From NCBI GenBank assembly GCA_024305405.1, contig JAKNDB010000088.1:682001-746000 (forward strand): DNA of 64,000 bases, given 5' to 3'. The position numbers were made by a program, and so were the translations under genes. Source of the stretch: Dirofilaria immitis. Taxonomy: Eukaryota; Nematoda; Chromadorea; Rhabditida; Onchocercidae. Below the pieces are notes generated by a model. That model did not search any database and had not been told where the DNA came from. It worked only from the letters and a program-made list of their open reading frames with translations. The number at the start of each line of letters is the position of its first letter. The first letter of the stretch is position 1. Below, one piece after another: positions 40,001-50,184 of this stretch.

Positions 40001-41885
40001 ATTACTTATTACATATGTCAGACACAGATGTTAAAATCTGTAAATGAATGTTGATATCTTTCGAGATTTTCAGATTGGAATTATCAGTGAGTGCAATTTC
40101 TCAGCCGGTTCCATCAAATGATATCTCTCTGACAGTAAGGCATGCCTCTATAATTTTCAATAAAAAGGTAAACAAAAGTGAATGGCCAAATAAAAACCGC
40201 CAAAAGCTGGTTTAGTTGCCAGTTGTTAAAGATTTCCTTTTTCGTGATAATTGAAGAAATAGTTTTTTCTTTCAATTTAAGGATTTTAAACAGCCTAATT
40301 GCTGCTTCGAACCATCAATAAAATACACACACATTGAGCATCAAGTTTAAGATGATATTTTTATATTAATTTTATGGATATTTTAAAGCAAAATAACTGA
40401 AGTTTTCGAAAATCTAAGTCTGGGATTTATTTTGAATATCAGCACAAAATTCAGGGAATTGCAAATGGACGCACGAACTAACAATTTTTTTCACAGCCCG
40501 TTTGTGTGGAATTATTAACACAAATCGATTACGGCGCCAGTCAGGCAAGCTATAATTTCGTAATAATTGTTTTTCTAAAATTCGATGATTTCGAAAAATT
40601 AAAATCAGGATCTATAATTTCATAAATTACTTTGAATTAAGTTTCCAGATCAAGCTCTGATTACCATGTTTTATTAATGATTTATGTAGAAAGAAAAAAA
40701 TTCTATAAAAATGAAGCATATATGGTGAACCTGTCTAATTGATAGGTAAAATATATGATTAATGTTACCATTTTTGGGAAGATTTGATTATGTGTGGATT
40801 TATTGCTATTACCGCTGTATCGCTTAGTAATCTTAGTAACCATACTGAAGAGGACTAACCCTAATACGTTTTTATACTAAAATTTAATTTTTTTACAGCA
40901 TCCACTGACACTTCTAGCACGTCGTATGACACGTTTCTGTGTGACAAAAACGACGTATGAAATGATGTTAATCATTAAAGACAGATTAGATTTCAAGTTT
41001 ACATGTATGCAACGTGCACCCAATATGGTAATTTCAAAATTTTTGATTAATAAACAAATAAATATCAATTTTTGAACGAAGAATCAACTGTTTTATTCAA
41101 TGTAAAATAAAATAATTCCTGATTTCTTGCCACCGAAATGATTTGGAATTGTGAAACTGTCACAAATTAAAAAGGAATTAAATAGTTGTGCTATGCAGGA
41201 TATAACAGATAATTACTATTAATCGTCCATGGTAAACTTTGCTGCCATTAATGCTATATGGCTTGGCAGGCCATTGTTGTATAAGTGCAAAATATTTCTT
41301 GATCGTAGCTGGTATAATAGCAATCTTAAGTGAAATCAAGGATACAAATTATTTTTTTAGTGAAAAAATTGATTGATTTTAGATGTCAATTAGTGGTCCT
41401 CGAAATCGAATGCGCTATATGATAACAATTTATGAAATGATGGGAGAAGACGGTAGAAAGGCAAGGTTTACACGTTTATTATGGCAGTGATTGATTGATA
41501 TTCTACAAGAGTCTGCAATGGTTTTGGCTGTTGATCAAACTAATACTGTATTTGATTAGTGCATTTGTTTCTTTCTTTGTTCCACTGATGGTAATCTAAC
41601 GATGTCTGGAACATGAATCATGACATATTAATTCTTACATACTGTTGGGTTTTTTGTTTGTCTTATTATTTTGCCCAGATCGTATACGATATCACTTACT
41701 GTTCATGCACAATAAAATTAATATCGTGAATAATTTTGCAGGTAATGGTAGATTGTCGACGCTCGCGCGGTGATGGAATTGAATTTAAACGAGCGTTTCT
41801 GGATTTCAAGCAGAGATTGGGTGATGTAATATGTGAGGCAGACAATGTTTGGCTACAGAGGCAGGGTTTAGTAACAATATCTTGA
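37042..41885 (+). CDS. chk-1: Checkpoint kinase Chk1
   Basis: Fourteen exons: 37042-37186, 37381-37505, 37763-37889, 38113-38247, 38425-38550, 38775-38858, 38957-39041, 39357-39446, 39523-39802, 40074-40134, 40497-40544, 40899-41027, 41383-41460 and 41742-41885 (TGA), about 552 residues. The kinase domain has the loop LGDGAFGEV (residues 46-54), AAK with Lys70, HRDIKPEN with Asp166, DFG 184-186 and [21 protein letters not shown] serine/threonine linker with a short [18 protein letters not shown] repeat follows. The C-terminal KA1-like regulatory domain has [20 protein letters not shown] and [17 protein letters not shown], as in Chk1. SQ sites (ISQP, GASQ) fit ATR phosphorylation. Frame breaks at CCC 38524-38526 (the APE-region motif, here SPQVL) and TTTT 39025-39028 each need one added base. 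Introns 11 and 13 begin with GC rather than GT. The N-terminus is about 40 residues longer than in human Chk1. Confidence 0.95.
40545..40898 (+). other. GC-AG intron in Chk1 (intron 11)
   Basis: The donor reads CAG|GCAAGC and the acceptor TTTTTTACAG. The join gives GASQ then [10 protein letters not shown] in phase 0, which is the expected family sequence. No GT donor in the exon's frame would serve. Confidence 0.8.
41461..41741 (+). other. GC-AG intron in Chk1 (intron 13)
   Basis: The donor is AAAG|GCAAGG and the acceptor ATTTTGCAG. The join gives DGRK then [12 protein letters not shown], the conserved KA1-domain core. The nearby GT at 41466 would add 5 bases and bring an immediate stop (GTAA read as TAA), so the GC donor is preferred. 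Confidence 0.8.
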
Positions 41886-43190
41886 CTGCAGATCAGAGAC
41901 CAGTGCGTATTTTTCATTGTCTGAAATATTGAAACTGTGTGTTTTAAGTATTTCATTACAAATTTTTAGTGAACATTAATTTTATTCTATGATCACTCAT
42001 AGTTAAATATGTATATGAGAGTTTTTTACAAAAAAATCCTAAATGTGATCGATCTGATGCCTAAAATTATATTATTTGTTGTGTTTATTCAAGATTACTG
42101 TATTCCATTTGTTCCGTTACTTTTTATTATAAAACATTTGGCTTGACTAAAAATAACATATATATGTGTTACTGCATTATAAATACAATGTTTGAAAGGC
42201 TATGAATCAATTCTCTTTCAGATTTTCTTTTCAGCGTTATTGCTTAGATCAAATTTGTTTCATTAACATCTACGCATTATTATTAGTTGGAAATTTCTTT
42301 TCTTTATGCTCTTATTTTTTTCCTTTTAATTTATAACAAATTTTAGTAAACAAATAGATATTTCATGGCATTGGCCGATTTAGAAAATCTATAATTTGAT
42401 CAGGCAGTGTGTAATAATAGGATTTGGACTCACTATATTTGCGAATTAGCATCGTGAAGCTTGAAAAATTATATCTTAAAAACAATTTCATTCGTTGCAT
42501 AACATAAAAATGATTCATTGTTTTTTCAAATATATTCTTATACTAAGTGAATTATTTAAGAAAATTTTTTAGTTAAGTTTTCAATTGTCTTTTTCAAATT
42601 TCAAATCCAAAAACAAGGGAAATCAGAGAAACCGGTAGCTTATGATTACGGTTGTGACGACCAGAAAATTACTACTGTATGTTTCGGAATAGTATTTTGG
42701 TAATCTGTTATCTCTACCTTTCGCATGAAAGTAAGTGTCTCTTCTTGGCATGGAAATCATTCAGGCGATTTTCATCGTCTTAGAAAAGCATAAATAATAT
42801 TTTCGCAAATGATGTATTTTACAAGTTGATTTATGCTGAAAATAAGTTCGTACTTTTTATTTTTAAAAATTTTAGGAGCTAAAAGTAACAGTCGATAACA
42901 ATAATAGTATTGAAGGGATTCAATCAAAATATTCTTATAAAATGATAAATTAATTTATATATTATAAAAATATTTCAGATAAAATCTACTGAGTTCTAAT
43001 ATAAAATTTTCAAGAAATCCATCTATTCGTATTTTCAAAGTCATTGAATAACAAAAGGAAACGAATAGAAATTCGAATAAATAAATGTTTGTAAGATGAA
43101 AAATAGCTTTACCTAACATATATGCATCTTATTTTGATCAAACATATGATTATAATTTCTATGATGCTAATTTAATCAATCCAATTAATT
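41886..43190. other. Chk1 3' region and first segment of a duplicated block
   Basis: No certain gene. The part around 42050-42310 recurs, diverged, at about 45300-45560 and 50960-51130 (shared GAAATTACTATATGTATGATG-like stretch), so a segmental duplication starts here. A short coding-like plus-strand stretch (KQGKSEKPVAYDYGCDDQK, about 42611-42676, followed by GTATGT) has no proper acceptor; I do not call it a gene. Confidence 0.5.
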
Positions 43191-43325
43191 AATTATTTCC
43201 TTTCTTTCTTTCAATTCCCTTTTCCTTTAATTTTTCTTTTCTTTAACTTTTCTTATTAGTGTTCCAATTTGTTAAATTTATTAAGATATCACTAGTCTTT
43301 ATTACATTTACAGATGTTCTAAATT

Positions 43326-43652
43326 TCATTTGATCAAATCAAATGTATTTCTAATGAATAGCATTGGATTCTTCTCCAAAGCAGGTAATCTTTCATTTCG
43401 TATTCTGTCACAATTCATCATTGTTGCTGTAATTATAATATTGATTATATCTTTGAATAAAAATAATTATATAAATTTATTTATCTTTTGATATGAAACG
43501 AAAAATTATCAAACTAAAAGTTTTTGAAATGAATAATTACTAAAAATTATTCATAAATTAAAAATGGATCATTACTATAAGTCAATTTTTATGATATCAA
43601 CATACATTGTTCTATTTGCGACGTCACTCTCAATTCGCTATCGTCGTTCAGT
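43326..43652 (-). pseudogene. Broken copy of the 100-residue secreted-protein gene
   Basis: The segment 43190-44340 is a copy of about 45640-46990. The region matching exon 3 (43426-43326) is almost unchanged and still ends in TGA. Exon 2 keeps only its 3' half (about 43650-43606) because some 310 bases present in the other copy between 46060 and 46372 are missing. The region that should hold exon 1 and the start codon (around 43790-43860) no longer aligns. It cannot encode the full product. Confidence 0.7.
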
Positions 43653-44077
43653 AAGAAGATTTAAATGATAGGGAAGCAATTTTATTATTAAAGCGCAATC
43701 CTTTGTATGATGGATCACAAGAAAACTTGGATTTCATCTGAAAATAAAATGGAATCGTAAGAAAAAAGCGAAATGAAGTGATGCTTACCTGCCGTCTTTT
43801 TTTTGTATTTTTATATATGTACGTTCTGCAGCAACTGATTAAAGCAACAAATCGTTTTCTTGTATTTCGAAATCAATTCTTACAAAATAACATTTTATTA
43901 ATTGCTTCACTCTCAACTAGTAGGGATCGCGAATAATCTTTGAATTAATTATAATATGATTTCTAGCTATTTGTTTTTGTATTATTCTTCCGCGGATAAA
44001 ATAATTAATAAATGAAATGTATAATTTCATGTCATTGTTAAATTCGTTTTGGATAGAATTTCAGATTCCGAAGGATT

Positions 44078-44245
44078 CATTTTACCATCATTCACACTAC
44101 TATTCATTTTATCATCATTTACACTACTATTCATTTTACCATCATTTACACTACTATTCATTTTACCATCATTCACACTACTATTCATTTTATCATCATT
44201 TACACTACTATTCATTTTATCATCATTTACACTACTATCTTTTCT
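44078..44245. repeat. 27-bp minisatellite, six units
   Basis: Units read TTCATTTTACCATCATTTAC plus ACTACTA, with one-base variants (ACC/ATC, TTCACA/TTTACA). Being a multiple of 3, the array translates on both strands: MNSSVNDGK/MNSSVNDDK on minus and HHLHYYSFY on plus. The minus frame continues past the array as NPSESEILSKTNLTMT and stops at 44029-44027, and upstream has a CTGCACAG acceptor-like site. A coding role is possible but unproved. The sister copy at 46850-46960 has no such array. Confidence 0.8.
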
Positions 44246-44877
44246 GTGCAGATTTGAAATTATGGATTGAAATTGAGAGAGAAAAATAAAGGCGAAACTT
44301 ATTCTGAAGGAAATTTAAATCAAAAGTCTAAGAACTTTAAAAGCATTTTCCAAAATAAATAGTAGAATTTTTAAAAATTCCGTTTTTTTTTCGATGACCT
44401 CTTTCGAAGTAAATTTTTCCTCATATATGTTTAAACGATTTAAGTTTTTATTCTACGATTTGATTGTTTTCAGCATTTCTAGGATCAAATACAATATTGA
44501 ATACGACAAATAGGAAAGATGTGATATATAAACGGAAAAGAAAAAACGGGATTCTGATCATTTGATTATTTGATTTTCTAACAATGCAATTTATCACTAA
44601 TCTTTTTATAAATTGTGATAAATTAACTATTTTCTTGAAATATTAGATTTCGATGTGTCTGAAATTTTCACATTTGAACGTGAAACATAACGTCAGAAAA
44701 TACCTGTTCGGTTTAATTAAGATTGATCAATATTAGCAAATTTAGTTTTCTTATCAAAATTCAATACCCAAACAAATTTATTCATCTAATGCAAGAAATA
44801 TAAAAAAAAAGTGTCCGATATATAATGCATTGATTTTTTTGTCTTTACTGATTTTTCGATTATCTTTTATCAACAAC

Positions 44878-45167
44878 CCTGCCACATAAATTATATGATT
44901 TCGCACATTATGAATCATTTGGTCAGTATGGGTGAGTTGACGATTATATTGACGGTAATACAATTTGTCATTAGACATCAAGTAAGTCTGCTGTGAATCA
45001 GTTATTCGAGAATCATTAATCATCCGAAACTGTTTGATTCTTGAATACTAATTTCATTGATCGTGAACTTCGAGCTTTTCAGCATTGCCAGCTTGAATGC
45101 TTTACCTTGCGATATACATCAAATTTATCATTTCGTTTAATAACTTCCCAATTACTTAAAGGTAAGT
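44878..45167 (-). CDS. Two candidate exons with weak START-domain resemblance
   Basis: On minus, 45167-45106 reads LPLSNWEVIKRNDKFDVYRK between an ATAG acceptor and a GTAAAG donor. Next, 44990-44878 reads TYLMSNDKLYYRQYNRQL and HTDQMIHNVRNHIIYVAG between TTCACAG and a GTTGTT donor, in the same phase. The W-E-V-x(6)-F-x-V-x-R-K pattern recalls the beginning of lipid-binding START domains (PCTP/STARD7 type). No further exons of that domain were found, so it may be a fragment or an unrelated gene. A plus-strand open frame over the first exon was considered less likely. Confidence 0.3.
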
Positions 45168-45737
45168 CTATATGCTTTTATGTCACAATAACCATCTGTT
45201 AGCTGTTTATTGAGAGCGAAATCACAACAATGAATTGATGATCCATTCCCACATCTCTTTTCATACTTCTTTGTTTTCTTTCGGCTCTTTGTTTTGGCTT
45301 TTTAACGACGATCGTATACATATTCAATTTTTGTTACATAAGCTATAAAAATTTTGTAAGCAAAGGAATATGTGCTCTCAAATTACAGTTCTTTTTAGTT
45401 TTCGAAAAGATTGAAACTGTTATATTTTAGGTTACTGTATTATTAATTTTCACGTCCCTTTTGCTTTAATTTTTATTTTAATACATTTGGTTTAGCTAGA
45501 AATTACTATATGTATGATGCTGCATTATTAAAATTTAATAGTTAATTTCTGAAATAATCTTATGGTATATAATGAGAGATAATCTTATGGTATAATGATT
45601 ATGGAAGAATTTCTCATCTTCTGAAATATGAACTTTAGCATATTGAAATGTCCTTTAACTTTTCTTATTAGTGTTTCAATTTGTTAAATTTATTAAGATA
45701 TCACTAGTCTTTATTACATTTACAGATGCTCTAAATT

Positions 45738-46622
45738 TCATTTGATCAAATCAAAAGTATTTCTAATGAATAGCATTGGATTCTTCTCCAAAGCAGGTAA
45801 TCTTTCATTTCGTATTCTGTCACAATTCATCATTGTTGCTGTAATTATAATATTGATTATATCTTTGAATAAAAATAATTATACAAAGTTTATTTATCTT
45901 TTGATTTAAAGCAAAAAATTATTAAACTAAAAATTTTTGAAGTGAGTAATTACTAAAAATTATTCAAAAATTAAAAATGGATCATTACTATAAGTCAATT
46001 TTTTATGATTCAACATACACTGTTCTATTTGCGACGTCACTGTCAATTCGCTATCGTCGTACGGCTTGTAACTTTTATTATCTTCAATAACCACAGCATC
46101 TGAAATTGATATCATCTTTGAATAATATTATAGGATAAGCAAAATCTTGGTGAATTTTATTATCACTTTAATTATCATTCTATGATGAATGTCTCGTTTG
46201 AAAATTCGCTTTTTACTTTTCATTAAATTTCTTTCCATTCATTCAATTGAGTATTGAAATAAGGCTTGCTATCTTTGTCGTTAAAATAAAATTAGTGGCA
46301 TTCGTTCGCACTGATGTCAAGTTTTATCACTCAAAATATTTTCGTTTTTAAAGTAACTCTATAGGAAAATTAAATGAGAAGATTTAAATGATAGGGAAAA
46401 TAATTTTATTAGTAAAGCGCAATCCTTTGCACGATAGATCACAAGAAAATTTGGATTTCTTCTGAAATATAGTGGAATCATAAAGAAAAGGAAATACACA
46501 CCTGCTACCAAAATAATATGCCCCTGTTCGTGCGTCTGTCCGTCGTGTTTAGGTTCGTATTTTTTTCCATTCTGGGGTCCACAACAAATGATGAAAGCAA
46601 TATATACCATCAATTTCGTCAT
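45738..46622 (-). CDS. Predicted secreted protein, 100 residues, unknown family
   Basis: Three exons on minus join in consistent phase: 46622-46502 (ATG, 40 codons plus 1), 46099-46019 and 45838-45738 (TGA). Borders are GTGTGT, TTTCAG, GTATGT, ATTACAG. The product starts MTKLMVYIAFIICCG, a hydrophobic stretch that looks like a short signal peptide. It continues through GKKYEPKHDGQTHEQGHIIL, DAVVIEDNKSYKPYDDSELT and ERLPALEKNPMLFIRNTFDL. One cysteine (NCDRIR) follows the two in the leader. I recognise no family. The exact phase fit over two introns and in-frame stops is the main support. A broken copy lies at 43326-43652, made by a local segmental duplication. Confidence 0.6.
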
Positions 46623-47500
46623 AGTTTAAACTGATTGTAATAAAGCTGTAAAATATCACTTTTCTCAAAATATATCATATTTATAAAATATGTGATATTA
46701 ATTGCTTCACTTTTAACCAAAGCGATTCCGAAATATCTTAAAATGAACTATATTATGGTTTCTATTGATGGATTCTTGTATTATTCTTTTGTGAATGAAA
46801 ACCTAATTAAATTTCAGGATTTCATGTTATTCTTGAAATAATCATTGTACAGAGAACTACCAATTTTCGAATGATTTGCTTTATAATCTTTTACAATACC
46901 ATTTCTTCCATGCAGAATTGGATTTATAGATTGAAAATGATTGGGAAGGAAGATAGCAATAGATTATATTCTAAATGAAATTGAAATCAAAATTTCAAAA
47001 GCGTTTTCCAAAATACCAAAAACAAAAAAAAACAACGAATGACAAAATTTTTTGAAATTTCGCTTTTTATAATTTTCCGTTGACCTCTTTCGACGAAAAT
47101 TTTTCTCATATGTATCCAAACGATATCATGGTTAAATTATTTACAGCATTTCTAAAACAAACGTAAGAATAGATTGATGTAAATAAAAGTAGAAAAAACG
47201 GAAGTTTTAGTTTTATTTTCCAATAATAACAATTTATCATTATCTTTTCTTATTATTTGTAAGGAGCTATTTTTCGAAATAATTTTAAAATGATCGACAT
47301 CAAGTTTTTTTTTCGAAATTACTGCAATTTGAATTTTAAAAATAAATATGATAATTTTTGAATGGAATATTCGAACTTAATGTTTTGATTTTTGATACTA
47401 TTGAAAAGTGCGTTAATATATCGTCAAGAAGAAGTTACTGAAAATTGGCAGAAAAAATCTCTATATATATAAATTTGTTATTATTTAATTGAATTCTCTA
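46623..47500. other. Upstream region of the secreted-protein gene, duplicated block end
   Basis: This aligns with 43860-44600 in the first copy of the segmental duplication (shared AATTGCTTCACT, TTGTATTATTCTT and TTTCGATGACCTC-type stretches). No gene of its own is supported. Confidence 0.5.
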
Positions 47501-47519
47501 TAAAAAAGGAATCATACGT

Positions 47520-47944
47520 CGAAGTAAACATTACTTGGAGTTGAGGATCAACAAGTACTTCTGATAGCTTACGAAACTGATGTTTCCAAAGTTGCGCATT
47601 TATAATTAGTGAATGTAATAATAATATTCATAAAGTTGTATGGATTATTGAATAATAAATGATAAATATTGTGATTCGTATTCTTCTTCAGTTTATGCTT
47701 TTATTGCTGATTTGAATGTGGTAAAATGCATTTGAAATTCATTTAGATGGCAACGGATTTAAAAACCATTTTATGTAGCGATTTTTTTATTTAGATTAAA
47801 TTCATAAAAATTATTCAGGTAAAGAGTAAATTTAATAGGACCAAAGTAGTACGGACTATATTCTATGCAATGAATTCATTCATGAAGCAAGGTATAGGCT
47901 TAGAAAAGAAGATATGCATCGAAGTTAAGAAGATCAAGGACTAA
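47520..47944 (+). pseudogene. Copy A of an unrecognised multicopy gene family
   Basis: Plus-strand segments align with copies B-D. They are TTGGAGTTGAGG-type exon reading LGVEDQQVLLIAYETD near 47534-47582, a decayed middle exon with in-frame stops, and a C-terminal exon after AATAG at 47838 reading TKVVRTIFYAMNSFMKQGIG then LEKKICIEVKKIKD and TAA at 47942-47944. The C-terminal exon is intact. The 5' exon (PTV-SFR block) was not found. Function unknown. Confidence 0.5.
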
Positions 47945-48149
47945 ATTTATTTACTTATTTAAGATTTTATGTGTATTGTGTATAAATCGCAGTTTTACAA
48001 TATTTGTAAAGTTTAATAATTATTGCATTTTATAATTCAATACTTTTTACATTTAATTATTGGTAAAGTTAATTTGTTTGAATGTTGAAGTCTGCAATTG
48101 ATTTTTACTTTGATAAAGATGATTCTGTTTGGAAGTTCTTTTACTTAAG

Positions 48150-48780
48150 GTTAAGATAAATTCCATGTTTTACATGCCAGGCATTTATTGATAACTTGCT
48201 TGATTTCTGTTCTTTCCTTTGGTAACTAAAACTTACGCCTCTGATAGCGTACAGATAGTTCCAGCATGGTATAATTTTTCATGTTTTCGTTTTATAAGAA
48301 GCTTTGTCACTCGACCATACATTGATAGATAAATTCGATGTTCGTTATTCTCATCTAGTTTTGATTTTTCCAACCGGTTTCTTGATTTTCACAATTTTTC
48401 TTCTTACCGTGATAGAGATTCCAATGTATTTCTTCTTCAATCAAACTTTCCGATTTTGTATGTCTGTTTAATGCATACATTCTACAATTTGTAATCATCG
48501 CTTATGAGTCGATTGTTTTGAGTTAAAATCGATTGTAGCCAATACAGTGTTTGTTGACATTTTATGATTAATAATTTTAACCATTTATTAAAATGATTTC
48601 CGTCAATAAGTTTTATTTTTGAATAAAAATTCGAAACAATTACCTTTGCGATTATTCTTTCTTTGTTAGTTTCGGAATTTTTTTTTGAATTTAAATTGAG
48701 ATAATAGAAGTAGCCAATTTTTGGTTTTGCAAAAGCGATCACCATAATCTTTGACTAATGCGTTCAACCGTATATTCTAT
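48150..48780 (-). mobile_element. Decayed BEL/Pao retrotransposon pol fragment
   Basis: Translated on minus with frame jumps, it shows an FAKPKI block, then EEEIHWNLYHGK, then PKERTEIKQVINKCLACKTW. This order matches the part of BEL/Pao polyproteins between RNase H and integrase, ending in the C-x2-C of the integrase zinc-binding domain. Many stops and shifts show it is dead. No LTR is visible beside it. The same arrangement (family copy on plus, BEL fragment converging on minus) recurs at 54-56 kb and, truncated, at 61.6 kb. Confidence 0.6.
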
Positions 48781-49079
48781 TTCAATGTTATCATTTACTA
48801 TCAATCGTTTTCTGATTATAATTAAATACTGCTTCTATTGGATCAAGTAAATATTTGCTTACCATTGGGTTAATTCTATTATAATTTAATATAATTATTG
48901 CGTTTCTTCTTATTAAATCATATTGTAACTTGTATTGTGTATAGCTATGATGCACTGTTCTGTATTAAAATCAAAAATTAGCCAATAATAATTAAATACC
49001 AATTATGAAAAAGAAGACTTCCGATAGGGAAGTACAGTTTTTTATTCAATTTGGCAAATTCCAAAATCTTTTTTTTTTT

Positions 49080-50180
49080 TTTCAAATTCTATATGATTTA
49101 GTAAGAAGAAACGCAAATTCAAACAGAATTAGCTTTATCGAAACAAAAATCAACTATTAGCTTGAGCATTCAAATAAAATAATTTTACAAATAATTAAAC
49201 GTACAAAACATTAAATTATAAAGTGTGATGATTAATAAAGTTTTAAAAGTATTGTACAATTAATATTTTATATACAATACACATGAAATCTTAAAGAAAT
49301 AAATTTAGTCCTTGATACATTTGATCTTCTTAATCTTGATGTATACTTTCTCTTTCAGGCCTATACCTTGCTTCATGAATGGATCCATCGCGTTGTATAC
49401 AGTCTATACCACTTTGATCCTGTAATTTACCTGAATAATTTTCATGAATTTATCTAAAAAAATCCGCCACAGGCTTTAAAATTCGTTATCATCTGAATGA
49501 ATTCAAATGCAACTTATCACATTCGGATCAGCAATAAAAGCATAAGCTGAAGAATTCGAATTGCAGTATTTATTATTCTTTCAATAATCCGCACAGCTTT
49601 ACGAATATCATTTATCATATCCATTAATTGTAAATGTACAACTTTGGAAACGGCGTGCAATGTTAATTCAGTCTCAGTTTTGGTCCTGTAATTTACCTGA
49701 ATAATTTCCATGAATTTAGTCTAAAAAAATCCATCAAAGGCTTTAAAATTTCTCATCGTCTGAATGAATTCAAATATATCTTTCAGTTTCGTAAGCTATC
49801 AGAAATTTTGTTGATTCTCAACGCCAAGTAATGTATCAATCTTCATAACAGAGATCCTGAATAAAAACTGATAATATTAATAAGTTAAAAAAACTTTGAA
49901 TGATATAATAAATATAATGTCCATTGATATCGTGAAGAAATTTAGTGCTTAAATGATACAGATCCGAACTACTAAAAACATGCTCAATCAGTTTTTGGAG
50001 TAGTAAGAAAATCATATTTATTTTAAGGAAATCTTATGATTAAGGAATCATTCTACAAAATTGAAAAAATGAGTTTAAAATCTTCATTCACCTGAAACTG
50101 ATGACAGTTGGAATAGATGAGTTTATTTCATGCTGTCGTTGTTCATCATAATAATATGATGATTTTTGAATGAGTATCCG
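49080..50180 (-). pseudogene. Copy B of the unrecognised multicopy family (inverted)
   Basis: Nearly the reverse complement of copy D (about 60508-61563). On minus: an exon ending SSIPTVISFR at about 50094, then after TTATTCAG an exon beginning RISVMKIDTLLGVENQQN at about 49862. Then comes ETELTLHAVSKVVHLQLMDM followed by INDIRKAVRIIERIINTAIR (49711-49517 open frame), and a C-terminal block AMDPFMKQGIGLKEKVYIK. Stops interrupt the second exon (after QNF) and the start of the last exon. It carries an internal duplication of about 120 bases also present in D. Confidence 0.6.
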
Positions 50181-50184
50181 AACA

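Noticed and set aside
41461..41468. GT donor (GCAAG|GTTTAC) for Chk1 intron 13
   Set aside because: It gives an immediate stop after the join; the GC donor restores the conserved KA1 sequence.
37042..41885. Chk1 and other conserved genes as pseudogenes because of in-frame stops
   Set aside because: Each break is a single missing base in a short run, while all splice sites and catalytic residues are intact; sequencing error is more likely.
43312..43384. Plus-strand exon-like frame CSKFHLIKSNVFLMNS between ACAG and GTAATC, also at 45725-45796
   Set aside because: It is antisense to exon 3 of the minus-strand secreted-protein gene, which fits two introns in phase, whereas the plus frame joins to nothing.
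45083..45161. Plus-strand exon-like frame HCQLECFTLRYTSNL
   Set aside because: The minus reading of the same bases joins in phase to a second open block; the plus reading ends in a phase that gives a stop with the next candidate.
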